A stretch of DNA of 64,000 nucleotides from Flavobacterium urumqiense (lineage in GTDB: Bacteria > Bacteroidota > Bacteroidia > Flavobacteriales > Flavobacteriaceae), in NCBI RefSeq assembly GCF_900108015.1, contig NZ_FNVP01000002.1, positions 124,001-188,000 of the forward strand, read 5' to 3'. The number at the start of each line of letters is the position of its first letter. Position 1 is the stretch's first letter. Positions 42,362 to 51,331 of this stretch are shown piece after piece. The position numbers were made by a program, and so were the translations under genes. Below the pieces are notes generated by a model. The model was given only the letters and a program-made list of their open reading frames with translations, searched no databases and was not told the origin of the DNA.

Positions 42362-42487
42362 CGAGATACAATTATATAAAATGAATGTTAAACCAACATA
42401 ATCTGCGACAACTAGCTATATAACTAAATTATTGTTAATTTATTTTATTAATATCCAAATATAGCGATTCGTGGAAAATATCTTTAC

Positions 42488-42495
42488 TAAATTTG
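42488..42495 (+). promoter_or_regulatory. -7 element upstream of the Nfu gene
   Basis: TAAATTTG, 19 nt before the ATG at 42514; it matches TAnnTTTG. Confidence 0.4.
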
Positions 42496-42513
42496 TAGAA
42501 ATTTACAAATATC

Positions 42514-43413
42514 ATGACAAAAGTTAGTATTAAAGAAACACAAAACCCAACCATACTTAAATTTGAATTCCAAGATTTCATCACTCAAAACGAAAGTTTC
42601 GAATTCAAGAATATAGATGAAGCTAAAGCTTCTCCCCTTGCTCAACAATTATTTTACTTACCTTTTGTAAAAACAATTTACATCTCCGGTAATTTTATCG
42701 CAATTGAAAAATACAGCATCGTAGAATGGGAAGACGTTAAAGATGCCGTTGCAGAGCAAATTGAAACATTTGTAAATAATGGCGGAATAATCATCAGCAT
42801 AGAAGAAAATAAAACAAAAAAACAGCCAATAACAGTTTATGGTGAAACAACCCCTAATCCAGCAGCATTAAAATTTGTGGTTAGCAAAATGTTGACCAAA
42901 AATGCTATCGAATTCAAAAACATTGATCAAACGGCACCTTCTCCCTTAGCGAAAGAATTATTCAAATTTCCCTATGTAAAAGAAGTTTTTATAGATGAAA
43001 ACTACATCTCCGTAACTAAATACGAAATCAATGAATGGCAAGAAATAACTTTAGAATTAAGAAGTTTCATCAAGCAATATATTGAAAATGGCGGAACTGT
43101 TCTAGATGAAAACTTACTGGAAGGTAATACGAAACAAGAAAACAACACCCATAAAGATTTTGATAATCTGGATGTAACTTCACAACAAATAATTAATATA
43201 CTGGAAGAATACGTAAAACCGGCCGTTGCAGCTGATGGCGGTAATATCGTTTTCGATTCTTATAATGAAAATGATAAAACAGTAAAAGTAATTTTGCAAG
43301 GCGCTTGTAGCGGCTGTCCTTCATCCACATTTACGTTAAAAAGCGGTATTGAAAACATGCTTAAAAGTATGCTTAACGATGATAACATCAAAGTAGAGGC
43401 AGTCAACGCATAA
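42514..43413 (+). CDS. NifU-like Fe-S scaffold with two Nfu N-terminal domains
   Basis: A 299-residue protein with two tandem Nfu N-terminal domains: residues 1-95 (TQNPTILKFEF, SPLAQQLFYLPFVKTIYISGNFIAI) and 108-200 (TPNPAALKFVVSKM, SPLAKELFKFPYVKEVFIDENYISV), then the NifU C-terminal domain with LQGACSGCPSSTFTLKSGIENML (CxxC Fe-S ligand pair). It transfers Fe-S clusters to target proteins. Duplication of the N domain is unusual and is described separately. Confidence 0.9.
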   Translation: MTKVSIKETQNPTILKFEFQDFITQNESFEFKNIDEAKASPLAQQLFYLPFVKTIYISGNFIAIEKYSIVEWEDVKDAVAEQIETFVNNGGIIISIEENKTKKQPITVYGETTPNPAALKFVVSKMLTKNAIEFKNIDQTAPSPLAKELFKFPYVKEVFIDENYISVTKYEINEWQEITLELRSFIKQYIENGGTVLDENLLEGNTKQENNTHKDFDNLDVTSQQIINILEEYVKPAVAADGGNIVFDSYNENDKTVKVILQGACSGCPSSTFTLKSGIENMLKSMLNDDNIKVEAVNA

Positions 43414-43520
43414 AACCACAACCACCTGACAATGTTAATATTACATTAAAAAATAGGCAATTTTAAATTAAAATTTTAAAAATTTGGTATATTTAATATC
43501 TAATTTAACACCTAGAAATT

Positions 43521-43721
43521 ATGTCAGTATTAAAAGTAATTGAAGTACTTTCCAATTCAGAAATTAGTTGGGAAGATGCAGCGCGAAAAGGAGTTGCCAA
43601 AGCGGCTACATCGTTAAAAAACATACGATCTGCATATATTAAAGACCACAGCGCAACTATAAAAGATGGTAAGATTACAGAATATAGAGTAAATTTAAAA
43701 TTGACATTCGAACTCGAATAG
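43521..43721 (+). CDS. Dodecin
   Basis: A 66-residue flavin-storage protein: SVLKVIEVLSNSEISWEDAARKGVAKAATSLKNI and IKDGKITEYRVNLKLTFELE are the family core. The family makes dodecameric hollow spheres that bind riboflavin or FMN. Followed by a hairpin terminator. Confidence 0.94.
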   Translation: MSVLKVIEVLSNSEISWEDAARKGVAKAATSLKNIRSAYIKDHSATIKDGKITEYRVNLKLTFELE

Positions 43722-44028
43722 ATTATTTTAATAAAAAATTTAGGCGTTTCATTCGAGACGCTTTTTTTATACAATTACTTTTTAGAAGCAATTCCCGCAA
43801 TCCGGTTCAATCGAAAGCCCGGAACGCCAACTCATTGGCGGAAGCCAAAAAAATCAAATCTCCCTTTTTTAACTGCACGTCATAAAGAGGAAAAAACATT
43901 CTTTTATGTATGCGAAAACAAGACATTTTTACCACCAAACACTGATTTTCAGCAAACTATTAACGATATAATTAAACACTTTTAGAAAAAATTGCTTACT
44001 ATTGTAAGACTAATCAAATAAATATATC
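43722..44028. other. Intergenic region between dodecin and the amphipathic protein
   Basis: 307 bp without a supported gene. It contains the dodecin terminator (43744-43768), a GC-richer block from about 43785 (GAAGCAATTCCCGCAATCC) with a small hairpin CGCCAA/TTGGCG at 43825-43840 that may be a degenerate repeat element, and an AT-rich leader. Confidence 0.5.
43744..43768 (+). terminator. Terminator after dodecin
   Basis: GCGTTTC pairs with GAGACGC (one G-U), 4-nt loop, seven T after. Confidence 0.75.
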
Positions 44029-44691
44029 ATGGGAGTATTATCATTTTTAAAGAATTTGTTTGGCTCAGCCAAAGAATCAGCCGGTGAATTGGTTGAAAAA
44101 GCCGAAACAACTTTCGACCAAGCAAAAGAAAAAGCAGCACCTTATCTTGAAAAAGCAGAGGCTTTTACAGAGGAAACGTTTGATAAAGTAAAAGAAACTG
44201 CCTCACCTTATCTTGAAAAAGCAGAATCCTTTGCTAATGACACAATAGGAAAAGTAAAAGAAACAGTCGCACCAATTATAGAGAACACAGAAACATATAC
44301 TGACAAAGTGAAGGAAGTAGTAAGCGAATATTCTGATAAAGCGGGAGATGCTTTTGCAAAAGTGACGGGAAGTGCAAAAGAAAATATTGATGTTACAAAA
44401 GAAAAAGTTGAAGATATAGTAAATGAATCTAAAACAACGGTTTCAGAAACTGCTAACATTGTCAAAAACAAAGTTGAAGATGTAGCAGAAGACTCTAAAA
44501 CAACCGTTTTAGAAACTGCTGAAGTTGCAAAAAACAAAATTGAAGATGTAGTAGATGAATCCCTAACAGCTGTTTCAGAAACTTCAGAAACTATTTCTGA
44601 GAAAACAAGTGAATTTGCAAATGATATTGATTCAAAAGGTGCAGAAATAGCCAAAAAAACCATAAATAAAATAGAAGAAGATGCAGATTAG
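44029..44691 (+). CDS. Amphipathic helical-repeat protein (YtxH/LEA-like)
   Basis: A 220-residue protein of repeated 11-residue-like amphipathic helices: VEKAETTFDQAKEKAAPYLEKAEAFTEE, then FDKVKETASPYLEKAESFANDTIGKVKETVAP; later the repeats become shorter (KVEDVAEDSKTTVLETAEV). Rich in Lys, Glu, Thr and Ala, no Cys or Trp. The short head MGVLSFLKNLFGS could be a membrane-interaction segment. It resembles apolipoprotein- or LEA-type stress proteins. Function unknown. The downstream MscS gene is on the same strand after a terminator. Confidence 0.78.
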   Translation: MGVLSFLKNLFGSAKESAGELVEKAETTFDQAKEKAAPYLEKAEAFTEETFDKVKETASPYLEKAESFANDTIGKVKETVAPIIENTETYTDKVKEVVSEYSDKAGDAFAKVTGSAKENIDVTKEKVEDIVNESKTTVSETANIVKNKVEDVAEDSKTTVLETAEVAKNKIEDVVDESLTAVSETSETISEKTSEFANDIDSKGAEIAKKTINKIEEDAD

Positions 44692-44733
44692 GTTCTAAAA
44701 AATAATTAATTTGTATTTTCGCGGTTCAAACTT

Positions 44734-44760
44734 AACCTTCTCCTATGAGAAGGTTTTTTA
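44734..44760 (+). terminator. Terminator overlapping the mscS leader
   Basis: AACCTTCTC pairs with GAGAAGGTT with a 4-nt loop and a following T-run. It spans the first possible mscS ATG (44745), which argues for the second start at 44772. Confidence 0.8.
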
Positions 44761-44771
44761 TTATTTCAAAA

Positions 44772-45599
44772 ATGAACTTAGACCCTAATCAACTTACTGA
44801 TTACGCCAGTACTTTTGTTAAAGTATTAATTGATTATTCCCCAAAATTAATATCTGCGGTACTTATTCTGTTAGCAGGACTTTATACGATTCGGCTTATC
44901 AATAGATTTATTAGAAGCATGATGATAAAAAGAAATTTAGACCCTACACTAACTAGGTTTCTTTCGGATATTCTACTTTGGGTTTTAAGGGTTTTACTAT
45001 TTATAACTTTTATCTCAAATCTGGGAATCGAAACCTCTTCTTTTGTCGCTATTCTTGGGGCAATGGGACTCGCCGTAGGTCTGTCACTTCAGGGTTCTTT
45101 ATCAAATTTTGCAGGAGGAATGCTGATTATTCTCTTTAAACCATTTAAAGTCGGTCATACAATAGAGGCACAAGGAGTTATCGGAACAGTAAGCGAAATT
45201 CAAATATTTGTCACCAAATTAATTAATGCCAACAATCAAACCATTTTCGTCCCAAACGGATCTTTATCAAACGGCACTATCATCAATTACTCCTTACAAG
45301 GATTCAGAAGAGCTGATTTGACAATAGCCATTTCCTACGATACTGACATTAAAAAAGCAAAGGATATCATTACAAATGTTCTGAACAACAATCCAAAAAT
45401 ACTTAAAACACCCATTGCTGAAGTTTCAGTAAAAAACTTAACAGATAATGCTATCCAGCTTGCAGTTAGACCTTGGGCAAATAATGAAGATTTTGGCGCT
45501 GTTTTCTCTGACACTCTGGAAAGTTGCAAACTGGCATTTGATGCAGCCAGAATTGTTGTTCAACCTTACGTAAGAGAATCGTCTAAGGTTAATTCTTAA
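44772..45599 (+). CDS. Small-conductance mechanosensitive channel (MscS family)
   Basis: A 275-residue membrane protein with three transmembrane helices (residues about 20-40, 62-84, 88-110) and a cytosolic beta domain. The pore-lining helix and following beta segment contain AILGAMGLAVGLSLQGSLSNFAGGMLIILFKPFKVGHTI. ATG at 44772 (MNLDPNQLTDYAS) is favoured over 44745, which lies inside a terminator hairpin. Family channels open under membrane tension to protect against osmotic downshift. Convergent with tsaB. Confidence 0.92.
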   Translation: MNLDPNQLTDYASTFVKVLIDYSPKLISAVLILLAGLYTIRLINRFIRSMMIKRNLDPTLTRFLSDILLWVLRVLLFITFISNLGIETSSFVAILGAMGLAVGLSLQGSLSNFAGGMLIILFKPFKVGHTIEAQGVIGTVSEIQIFVTKLINANNQTIFVPNGSLSNGTIINYSLQGFRRADLTIAISYDTDIKKAKDIITNVLNNNPKILKTPIAEVSVKNLTDNAIQLAVRPWANNEDFGAVFSDTLESCKLAFDAARIVVQPYVRESSKVNS

Positions 45600-45609
45600 T
45601 TTAAATATC

Positions 45610-46278
45610 TTACTTTTTTGAGGTTGTAATCATAAAATCTTTTAAGTAATACGGTTCAAAATAAGCGACATCAACAATGTCCCTTATTTTGAATTTTTCA
45701 AAACTCAGCAGACTCATTTCCTTTGCAGATGGATATTTGATTTCATCTAAGAAAATAAAGTTCTCTTTAGTAAGAACCGTTTTGCATTTTTCTGAACAAT
45801 CACCCACAAAATAAATTGTTTCCTTTAAATCATTAAAGGAATCTTCTGTGATTATTTCAGCCAAAATAGCCCGTTTGTTCTCTAAATTTGGATTGAATAT
45901 GGCACTGTATACTTCCATTCTTCGGGCATCAATCATTGGAACAATTAAACCATTTGTAACAACTACCTGAGAAGCCAATGTTTTCAATGTATCAACTGCA
46001 ATTAAAGGAACATCTAAAGCATAACTCAGTCCTTTGGCTGCAGAAACTCCAATTCTCAATCCAGTGTAAGAACCTGGTCCTTGACTTACTGCAATAGCCA
46101 CTAAATCATTGACTGTAATTCCCGCTTCTTCTATGATTTCTTCAATAAAAACATGCAATCGTTCGGCATGAGAATAACCTTCTTCAGCAATTTCTTTGCA
46201 TAGAATCGTTTTTCCCTCTTTTGCGAGAGCAACAGAACAGTTTTTAGTCGCAGTTTCGATGTTAAGTATATAAGGCAA
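45610..46278 (-). CDS. tsaB: tRNA N6-adenosine threonylcarbamoyltransferase complex subunit TsaB
   Basis: A 222-residue protein. Signature motifs: YILNIETATKNCSVALA, YSHAERLHVFIEE and VSQGPGSYTGLRIGVSAAKGLSYALDVPLIAVDTL, the ASKHA-fold ATPase-like core. Partner of TsaD in the t6A modification of ANN-decoding tRNAs. Convergent with mscS, 10 nt apart. Confidence 0.93.
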   Translation of the reverse strand: MPYILNIETATKNCSVALAKEGKTILCKEIAEEGYSHAERLHVFIEEIIEEAGITVNDLVAIAVSQGPGSYTGLRIGVSAAKGLSYALDVPLIAVDTLKTLASQVVVTNGLIVPMIDARRMEVYSAIFNPNLENKRAILAEIITEDSFNDLKETIYFVGDCSEKCKTVLTKENFIFLDEIKYPSAKEMSLLSFEKFKIRDIVDVAYFEPYYLKDFMITTSKK

Positions 46279-46359
46279 TTTAATTTTGGGTTTAGGATTT
46301 TAGATTTAGGATTACTGAATCATAAAATCATAATTATTTAATCTCTATTTTTCCAAAAC

Positions 46360-46418
46360 TTGTCATTCCGATAAAGAAGGAATCAGACGATGCGATTCTT
46401 CCTTTATCGGAATGACAA
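46360..46418. repeat. Long near-perfect inverted repeat, 59 bp
   Basis: The outer 25 nt, TTGTCATTCCGATAAAGAAGG... on the left, are mirrored on the right by GATTCTTCCTTTATCGGAATGACAA, with two mismatches and a 9-nt centre. It lies between tsaB and the efflux adaptor with no ORF. Confidence 0.85.
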
Positions 46419-46516
46419 TGGTTGGGTGATTTATTTTTTGATAAAACATAATCACAATACAAATCTCGTTATAAAACTTGGAATTTGAAATTTGCTTTTG
46501 AAATTTTAAAAAAAAT

Positions 46517-47809
46517 TTACTTCTTCTCTTTATCTGTTTTTAACGTCACTTTATCACCTGAATTCAAATCCTTCGAAACCGTGGTATAAGGACCAGTTAT
46601 AACAACATCTCCTTTTTTCAGACCTGTTAAAACCTCAATATTTGTATCGTCTTGAATTCCTGTTTTTATGATTCTGATTTTAGCTTTCTCTCCCACTTTT
46701 ACAAAAACACATTCAAACTTTTTATCACTTTTAGGCATTGTTTCTTTACCTTCTGTTTTAGAATCTGGCATCTTACCTATAACCACCGCCGTAGTATCTG
46801 ACTTTACCACCACTGAACTTATTGGCACAGACAATACATTATTTTTTGTTTTAGTAATTATATCAACCGTTGCTGTCATTCCAGGTCTAAAAGGAGAATA
46901 AGTTGCAGGTCTTCCTTCTAATAAATCTTCATACGATTCTTTAAGTATTCTAACTTTCACCTTGAAATTAGTCACTTGATCAGCCGTTAAAGAAGAACTT
47001 GCCGAATTAGAAATACTGGTAACAATACCTTTAAACTGTTTTTTTAAATAAGCATCAACTTCAACTTTCGCCTCGTCACCTACTTTTATTTTTACAATGT
47101 CATTTTCATTCACATCTACTTCAACTTCCATATTGTTCAAGTTGGCAACTCTCATTATTTCAGTTCCGGCCATTTGTTGCGTTCCCAACACACGTTCCCC
47201 TAATTCTACATTTAACATAGAAATCGTCCCATCTGCCGGAGCATAAATAATGGTACGACCAAGATTATCCCGGGCTTCATTTACAGAAGCTGAAGCACTT
47301 TGAACATTATAATAAGCCGATTGTTTTGTTGCTTTTGCTACAGCAAAAGAAGCGATTGCTTTATCCCAATCTGATCTAGATATAATTCCCTTTTCAAATA
47401 AAGTTTTGTTTCGATCGTAACTTGATTTGGCTTCCTTAAAAGACGCATCTGCCTGGCTCAATCCGGCTTTTGTTCCTGATAAATTGGCAACCGTTCTATT
47501 TAAACCGGATGTATATAAATCTGGATTGATTTTTACCAATAGATCTCCTTTTTTAACTACTTGTCCCTCTTTTACAGGCAATGCAATAACTTCTCCGGAA
47601 ACCATTGAAGATATTTTTACCTGTATTTCAGGTTGAATTTTCCCAGTAGCAGAAACAGTTTCTATAATTGTTGAAACATCTACTGTAGTTATTTCTATCT
47701 CTTTTCCCTTATCTTTATTACCAATAACTCCCGTTTTTGAAAGTACAACCAATAATGCTATAATTACTACGACGCTACCAATTAAGATATAAATTGTTTT
47801 TTTTGACAT
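46517..47809 (-). CDS. Efflux transporter periplasmic adaptor (MacA/HlyD type)
   Basis: A 430-residue membrane-fusion protein: N-terminal anchor helix (residues 4-26), lipoyl-like half motif VSGEVIALPVKEGQVVKKGDLLVKINPD, coiled-coil hairpin (AGLSQADASFKEAKSSYDRNKTLFEKGIISRSDWDKAI), second lipoyl half IYAPADGTISMLNVELGERV and beta-barrel domain with FRPGMTATVDI. It follows the TolC gene after 6 nt. No inner-membrane ABC or RND pump is adjacent. Confidence 0.9.
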   Translation of the reverse strand: MSKKTIYILIGSVVVIIALLVVLSKTGVIGNKDKGKEIEITTVDVSTIIETVSATGKIQPEIQVKISSMVSGEVIALPVKEGQVVKKGDLLVKINPDLYTSGLNRTVANLSGTKAGLSQADASFKEAKSSYDRNKTLFEKGIISRSDWDKAIASFAVAKATKQSAYYNVQSASASVNEARDNLGRTIIYAPADGTISMLNVELGERVLGTQQMAGTEIMRVANLNNMEVEVDVNENDIVKIKVGDEAKVEVDAYLKKQFKGIVTSISNSASSSLTADQVTNFKVKVRILKESYEDLLEGRPATYSPFRPGMTATVDIITKTKNNVLSVPISSVVVKSDTTAVVIGKMPDSKTEGKETMPKSDKKFECVFVKVGEKAKIRIIKTGIQDDTNIEVLTGLKKGDVVITGPYTTVSKDLNSGDKVTLKTDKEKK

Positions 47810-47815
47810 GTTAAA

Positions 47816-49258
47816 TTAGTTTTTGATAATTGGAATTCCAAAATAGAATTCCAATATTTTAATTTTAAAAATATAATCGTATTTGGTTCTAATAACTTCA
47901 GATTGTGCATTTGACAATAAGGTTTGCGATTGGTTAAAATCAAAAGAATTCATTAAACCAACAGCATATTTTTCTTTAGCATAATTATAGGATTCTTGTC
48001 TGGATTCTAAAGCTACTATTGAAGATTCATGCGCATTTAAAGCTCCTTTTGCATCCGTAAATGCAGTATACACATTTCTTTGCAAATCTAAATCCTGTTG
48101 TTCTAATGCGATTTTTGATCTCTCTAAACTTACTTTAGAACGTTCTACATTATTTCTTGCTGAAAACCCATTAAATATCGGAATCGATAATTGTGCCCCA
48201 AAAGACTGCCCTTTATTATCATTAAATTGATCAAAAACGGGTAATGCTTTTCCTAAAATTGGCGTGTAAGTAGGTTGCAATACATTTTGATTCGTTTCTT
48301 GAACATAACCAATAATTGAAGTTGGATTATTCGTATTTGGACCGTAACCAATAATTCTATCGGAATATCCAGCTCTGGTATTAAAATTATAAAATGCTTG
48401 TAATGTAGGCTGAAAACCACCTTTTGCAATAGCAACATTTTTTTCGGCAATTTCTAAATTAGTTTGAGCAATTTTTAATTCTGTTCTGATTTCCTTGGCC
48501 TTATCATAGATAGCTGTAGGAGTTTGAGCCAAAATATTATTTTCGTCTTTAATTGAAGTATTATCAATTACATCAAAATTTTCAAAATCCTTTAATTGCA
48601 ATAATTGCGCTAAACTTAATTTAGAAATCAACAGCGCATTATCTGCAGCAATAACGCTCTGATTATTGGACGCCACAGTAGCTTTTATATCCAATAAATC
48701 CCCACGAGGAATTGATCCTGCCTTTACTAATTCTTCTGAACGGCTATATTGTTTTTCGTTAAACGCTTTTTGCTCTTGTTGCACTTTTAGATTTTCTTTA
48801 TTAAAAAGGATTTGCAAAAAAGCATTAGCAACATTTAACGCCACATCTTCTTTCATTTTCAATAACTGATATTTCGCAGCAACTATGGAAAGATTGGCTC
48901 TTCGCAGCGTGTTTTGGTTTTGCAGTCCCTTGTAAATATCAATACCTACGCTTGCTCCTGCCGAAGTAAACTGTGAAGTTTGATTTCGTAAAAGTCCTGT
49001 CGTAATATCTTGGTTCAAACCAATATTCCAAGAATGAGAAGCATTTGCATTAACAGATGGCAAAAAATTCCCAATAGCTCCTTTCTTATCGATCATTGCC
49101 GTTTTAGAATCTAATTCGGTTTGCTTGATGGAAATATTATTTTGTACAGCATAATTTACGCATTCTTCCAAGGTCCACTTTTTAGATTGTGCCTGAGCTG
49201 AAAGCCCAAACAGAACAATAAAAACGAAACTTATACAACTCTTTTTTTTCATATTCAT
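47816..49258 (-). CDS. TolC family outer-membrane efflux protein
   Basis: A 480-residue outer-membrane channel: signal peptide (MNMKKKSCISFVFIVLFGLSA to AQAQ), WTLEECVNYAVQNNISIKQ, repeated helical hairpins and the second repeat (ELKIAQTNLEIAEKNVAIAKGGFQP). Start ATG at 49258 is preferred: a -7 element at 49274-49281 would place transcription start after the ATG at 49276. Operon with the adaptor below it. Confidence 0.92.
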   Translation of the reverse strand: MNMKKKSCISFVFIVLFGLSAQAQSKKWTLEECVNYAVQNNISIKQTELDSKTAMIDKKGAIGNFLPSVNANASHSWNIGLNQDITTGLLRNQTSQFTSAGASVGIDIYKGLQNQNTLRRANLSIVAAKYQLLKMKEDVALNVANAFLQILFNKENLKVQQEQKAFNEKQYSRSEELVKAGSIPRGDLLDIKATVASNNQSVIAADNALLISKLSLAQLLQLKDFENFDVIDNTSIKDENNILAQTPTAIYDKAKEIRTELKIAQTNLEIAEKNVAIAKGGFQPTLQAFYNFNTRAGYSDRIIGYGPNTNNPTSIIGYVQETNQNVLQPTYTPILGKALPVFDQFNDNKGQSFGAQLSIPIFNGFSARNNVERSKVSLERSKIALEQQDLDLQRNVYTAFTDAKGALNAHESSIVALESRQESYNYAKEKYAVGLMNSFDFNQSQTLLSNAQSEVIRTKYDYIFKIKILEFYFGIPIIKN

Positions 49259-49273
49259 TTGATAAAAATGCAG

Positions 49274-49308
49274 CAAAGGTACTACACAAATTTAACATTT
49301 TTCAAAAA
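49274..49308 (-). promoter_or_regulatory. Promoter of the TolC-adaptor operon
   Basis: Minus strand: TTTTTG (49303-49308) followed after 21 nt by TACCTTTG (49274-49281), an almost ideal -33/-7 pair for Bacteroidota promoters. Confidence 0.6.
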
Positions 49309-49552
49309 CTACTTATCTTTTCAAGCTCTGCTTTATTTATTTATTGTTTACTTCTTCAGACAGTAATATCTAACTTTTATTTTATAAAAAAACATAATTT
49401 CACTTTTAAATTTAAAGCTAATTATTTAAACAATATTTATTATTCCCAAAATGAATTCTGATAAAAACATACTGGTTTTTCTGATAATACACCAATAAGA
49501 CATAATAGCTTTGAAAATGTTACAGTTTAACCCTAAAATATAATTGTTTTCT

Positions 49553-49560
49553 TAATTTTG
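49553..49560 (+). promoter_or_regulatory. -7 element upstream of the DUF4403 gene
   Basis: TAATTTTG, 21 nt before the ATG at 49581, matches TAnnTTTG. Confidence 0.45.
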
Positions 49561-49580
49561 TTCCTTCAAACAAAAACAAA

Positions 49581-50990
49581 ATGCTGAAATTCTTTTCGAT
49601 CTTACTTGTTATTCTACTTATTGTATCGATTTCTGGTTGTTCCACTTCCCAAAAGATAGCTACACTAAAACCGGAACCTGATGATGCCATTCCTTTGGTT
49701 TACGAAAATGTCCCCTCTTTTATTAATTTGCCTATTAGTGTAAAATTGAAGGATATTGAGAACCAAACTAACGCATTGTTGAATGGTTTGATTTATGAAG
49801 ACAACAACATTGAAGATGATGGCATTGAAATGAAAATTTGGAAACTGGCCCCCATTACTATCATGAACGATCATGGGAGTTCGGGACAAAAGATAAAAAC
49901 AATTTTACCATTAAAAGCTATCGTAAAATATAGAATTGGCACTAAAAAACTTGGCATTTCACTTTACGATACCAGGGAATTCAATCTAAACGGTGTAATA
50001 ACTTTACTAAGCGATGTTAGTTTGACCAATTGGAAACTGAATACCACAACAGAACTAAAATCATTAGAATGGAATGAAAGTCCCACGATGACCGTTTTTG
50101 GTAAAAATGTACCTGTAACATATCTAATTAATCCTGGCGTTAAACTTTTTAAATCAAAAATAGAAAAGAAGATAGATGCTGCCATAGAAAAATCGATGGA
50201 TTTTAAACCTAATGTTCTGGCAGCTTTAGAAAAGATTTGCATTCCTTTTCAAATGAGTGATGTTTATCAAAGTTGGCTTCGAATTGTTCCTATTGAAATT
50301 TATTCTGCTAACGCCAAATTGAAAAACGATACATTCATACTGGAAATGGGAATGAAATGCAACATGGAAACTTTAATAGGAACTAAACCTGAATCTAAAT
50401 TTGATGCAACAAAAATCATTTTGAAATCAGTCACTAACATACCGGAGGCAATAACAGCTAATATCGTGGCTGTTTCAACTTATCAAGAGGCTTCAAAAAT
50501 AATGACCAAGAATTTTTCCGGACAAGAATTTGGCTCTGGCAGCAATAAAATAAAAGTACAAAACGTAGCCATTTGGCAAAAAAAAAGCAAAATGATAATT
50601 GCTTTAGATGTTATGGGATCAGTTAACGGAACCATTTATTTAGCAGGTTTTCCAAAGTATAATGAACAAACCAAAGAAGTGTTTTTTGATCAATTGGATT
50701 ATGCTCTTGATACTAAAAACAAATTAATGCGCACTGCAAACTGGCTTACTCAAGGATTAATTTTAAGAAAAATTCAACAGAGCTGTCGTTATTCTATAAG
50801 ACCAAATTTAGAAGAAGGCAAACAAAGCATGATGAATTATTTAAAAAATTATTCTCCCATGCAAGGCGTTTACGTAAATGGAAAAATGGAAGACATTCAA
50901 TTCCAAAAAATCGAATTAACCAATCAAGCCATTATTGCCTTTATAAAAGTAAAAGGGGCCGTAAATATATCCGTAAACGGACTGAAGTAA
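49581..50990 (+). CDS. DUF4403 family lipoprotein
   Basis: A 469-residue lipoprotein: lipobox VSISGCSTS (Cys at 20), then a beta-rich domain starting SFINLPISVKLKDIENQTNALLNGLIYED, typical of DUF4403 (tube-like lipid-binding fold proposed from sequence). Function unknown. Monocistronic, divergent from the TolC operon. Confidence 0.87.
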   Translation: MLKFFSILLVILLIVSISGCSTSQKIATLKPEPDDAIPLVYENVPSFINLPISVKLKDIENQTNALLNGLIYEDNNIEDDGIEMKIWKLAPITIMNDHGSSGQKIKTILPLKAIVKYRIGTKKLGISLYDTREFNLNGVITLLSDVSLTNWKLNTTTELKSLEWNESPTMTVFGKNVPVTYLINPGVKLFKSKIEKKIDAAIEKSMDFKPNVLAALEKICIPFQMSDVYQSWLRIVPIEIYSANAKLKNDTFILEMGMKCNMETLIGTKPESKFDATKIILKSVTNIPEAITANIVAVSTYQEASKIMTKNFSGQEFGSGSNKIKVQNVAIWQKKSKMIIALDVMGSVNGTIYLAGFPKYNEQTKEVFFDQLDYALDTKNKLMRTANWLTQGLILRKIQQSCRYSIRPNLEEGKQSMMNYLKNYSPMQGVYVNGKMEDIQFQKIELTNQAIIAFIKVKGAVNISVNGLK

Positions 50991-51064
50991 ACATCTCAGG
51001 TCCACGCTGGGGGAAATCCTTTCAGAAAAAGTGGACTTTTAATTTTTTTACCTGGAATTGAAGC

Positions 51065-51331
51065 TTAACTTTTATTCTTTCTCATTCGATACACAGCATA
51101 ACCAATACCGCCAACAAGTAAGTAAGGAATCACCATTAGATATACAATTCCGTCATTTACGGCTGCCGCTTTCGTTTTATTTCCTTCACTAGTCAATGCA
51201 GCACGACACATAGCACATTGTGCTTGCGTATTGAGAGGGAAAAAGAAAGAAACAAGAAGAAAGAATACTATAACTCTTTTTCTTGAAAAAATTTTTACTT
51301 GCGTATTGCGTATTGTTTTTTTATTGAGCAT
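51065..51331 (-). CDS. Small exported membrane protein of the cytochrome oxidase block (88 aa)
   Basis: Signal-like N-terminus (RKRVIVFFLLVSFFFPLNTQAQ), a CAMCRAAL cysteine pair, then one transmembrane helix (IVYLMVIPYLLVGGIGYAVY) with a basic tail. The start overlaps the DUF420 stop by 11 nt, so it is last in the operon. The CxxC placed after a signal suggests metal or thiol chemistry linked to oxidase assembly; that is inference. Confidence 0.78.
   Translation of the reverse strand: MLNKKTIRNTQVKIFSRKRVIVFFLLVSFFFPLNTQAQCAMCRAALTSEGNKTKAAAVNDGIVYLMVIPYLLVGGIGYAVYRMRKNKS

Larger units (their letters stand above)
49259..49580. other. Divergent intergenic region of tolC-like and DUF4403 genes
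   Basis: About 320 bp of AT-rich sequence with no ORF, holding the divergent promoter elements of both neighbours and nothing else recognisable. Confidence 0.6.

Noticed and set aside
44208..44663. 151-residue minus-strand ORF
   Set aside because: It mirrors the Lys/Glu/Thr repeat protein; the Ser/Thr/Val-rich product is a by-product of the repeats.
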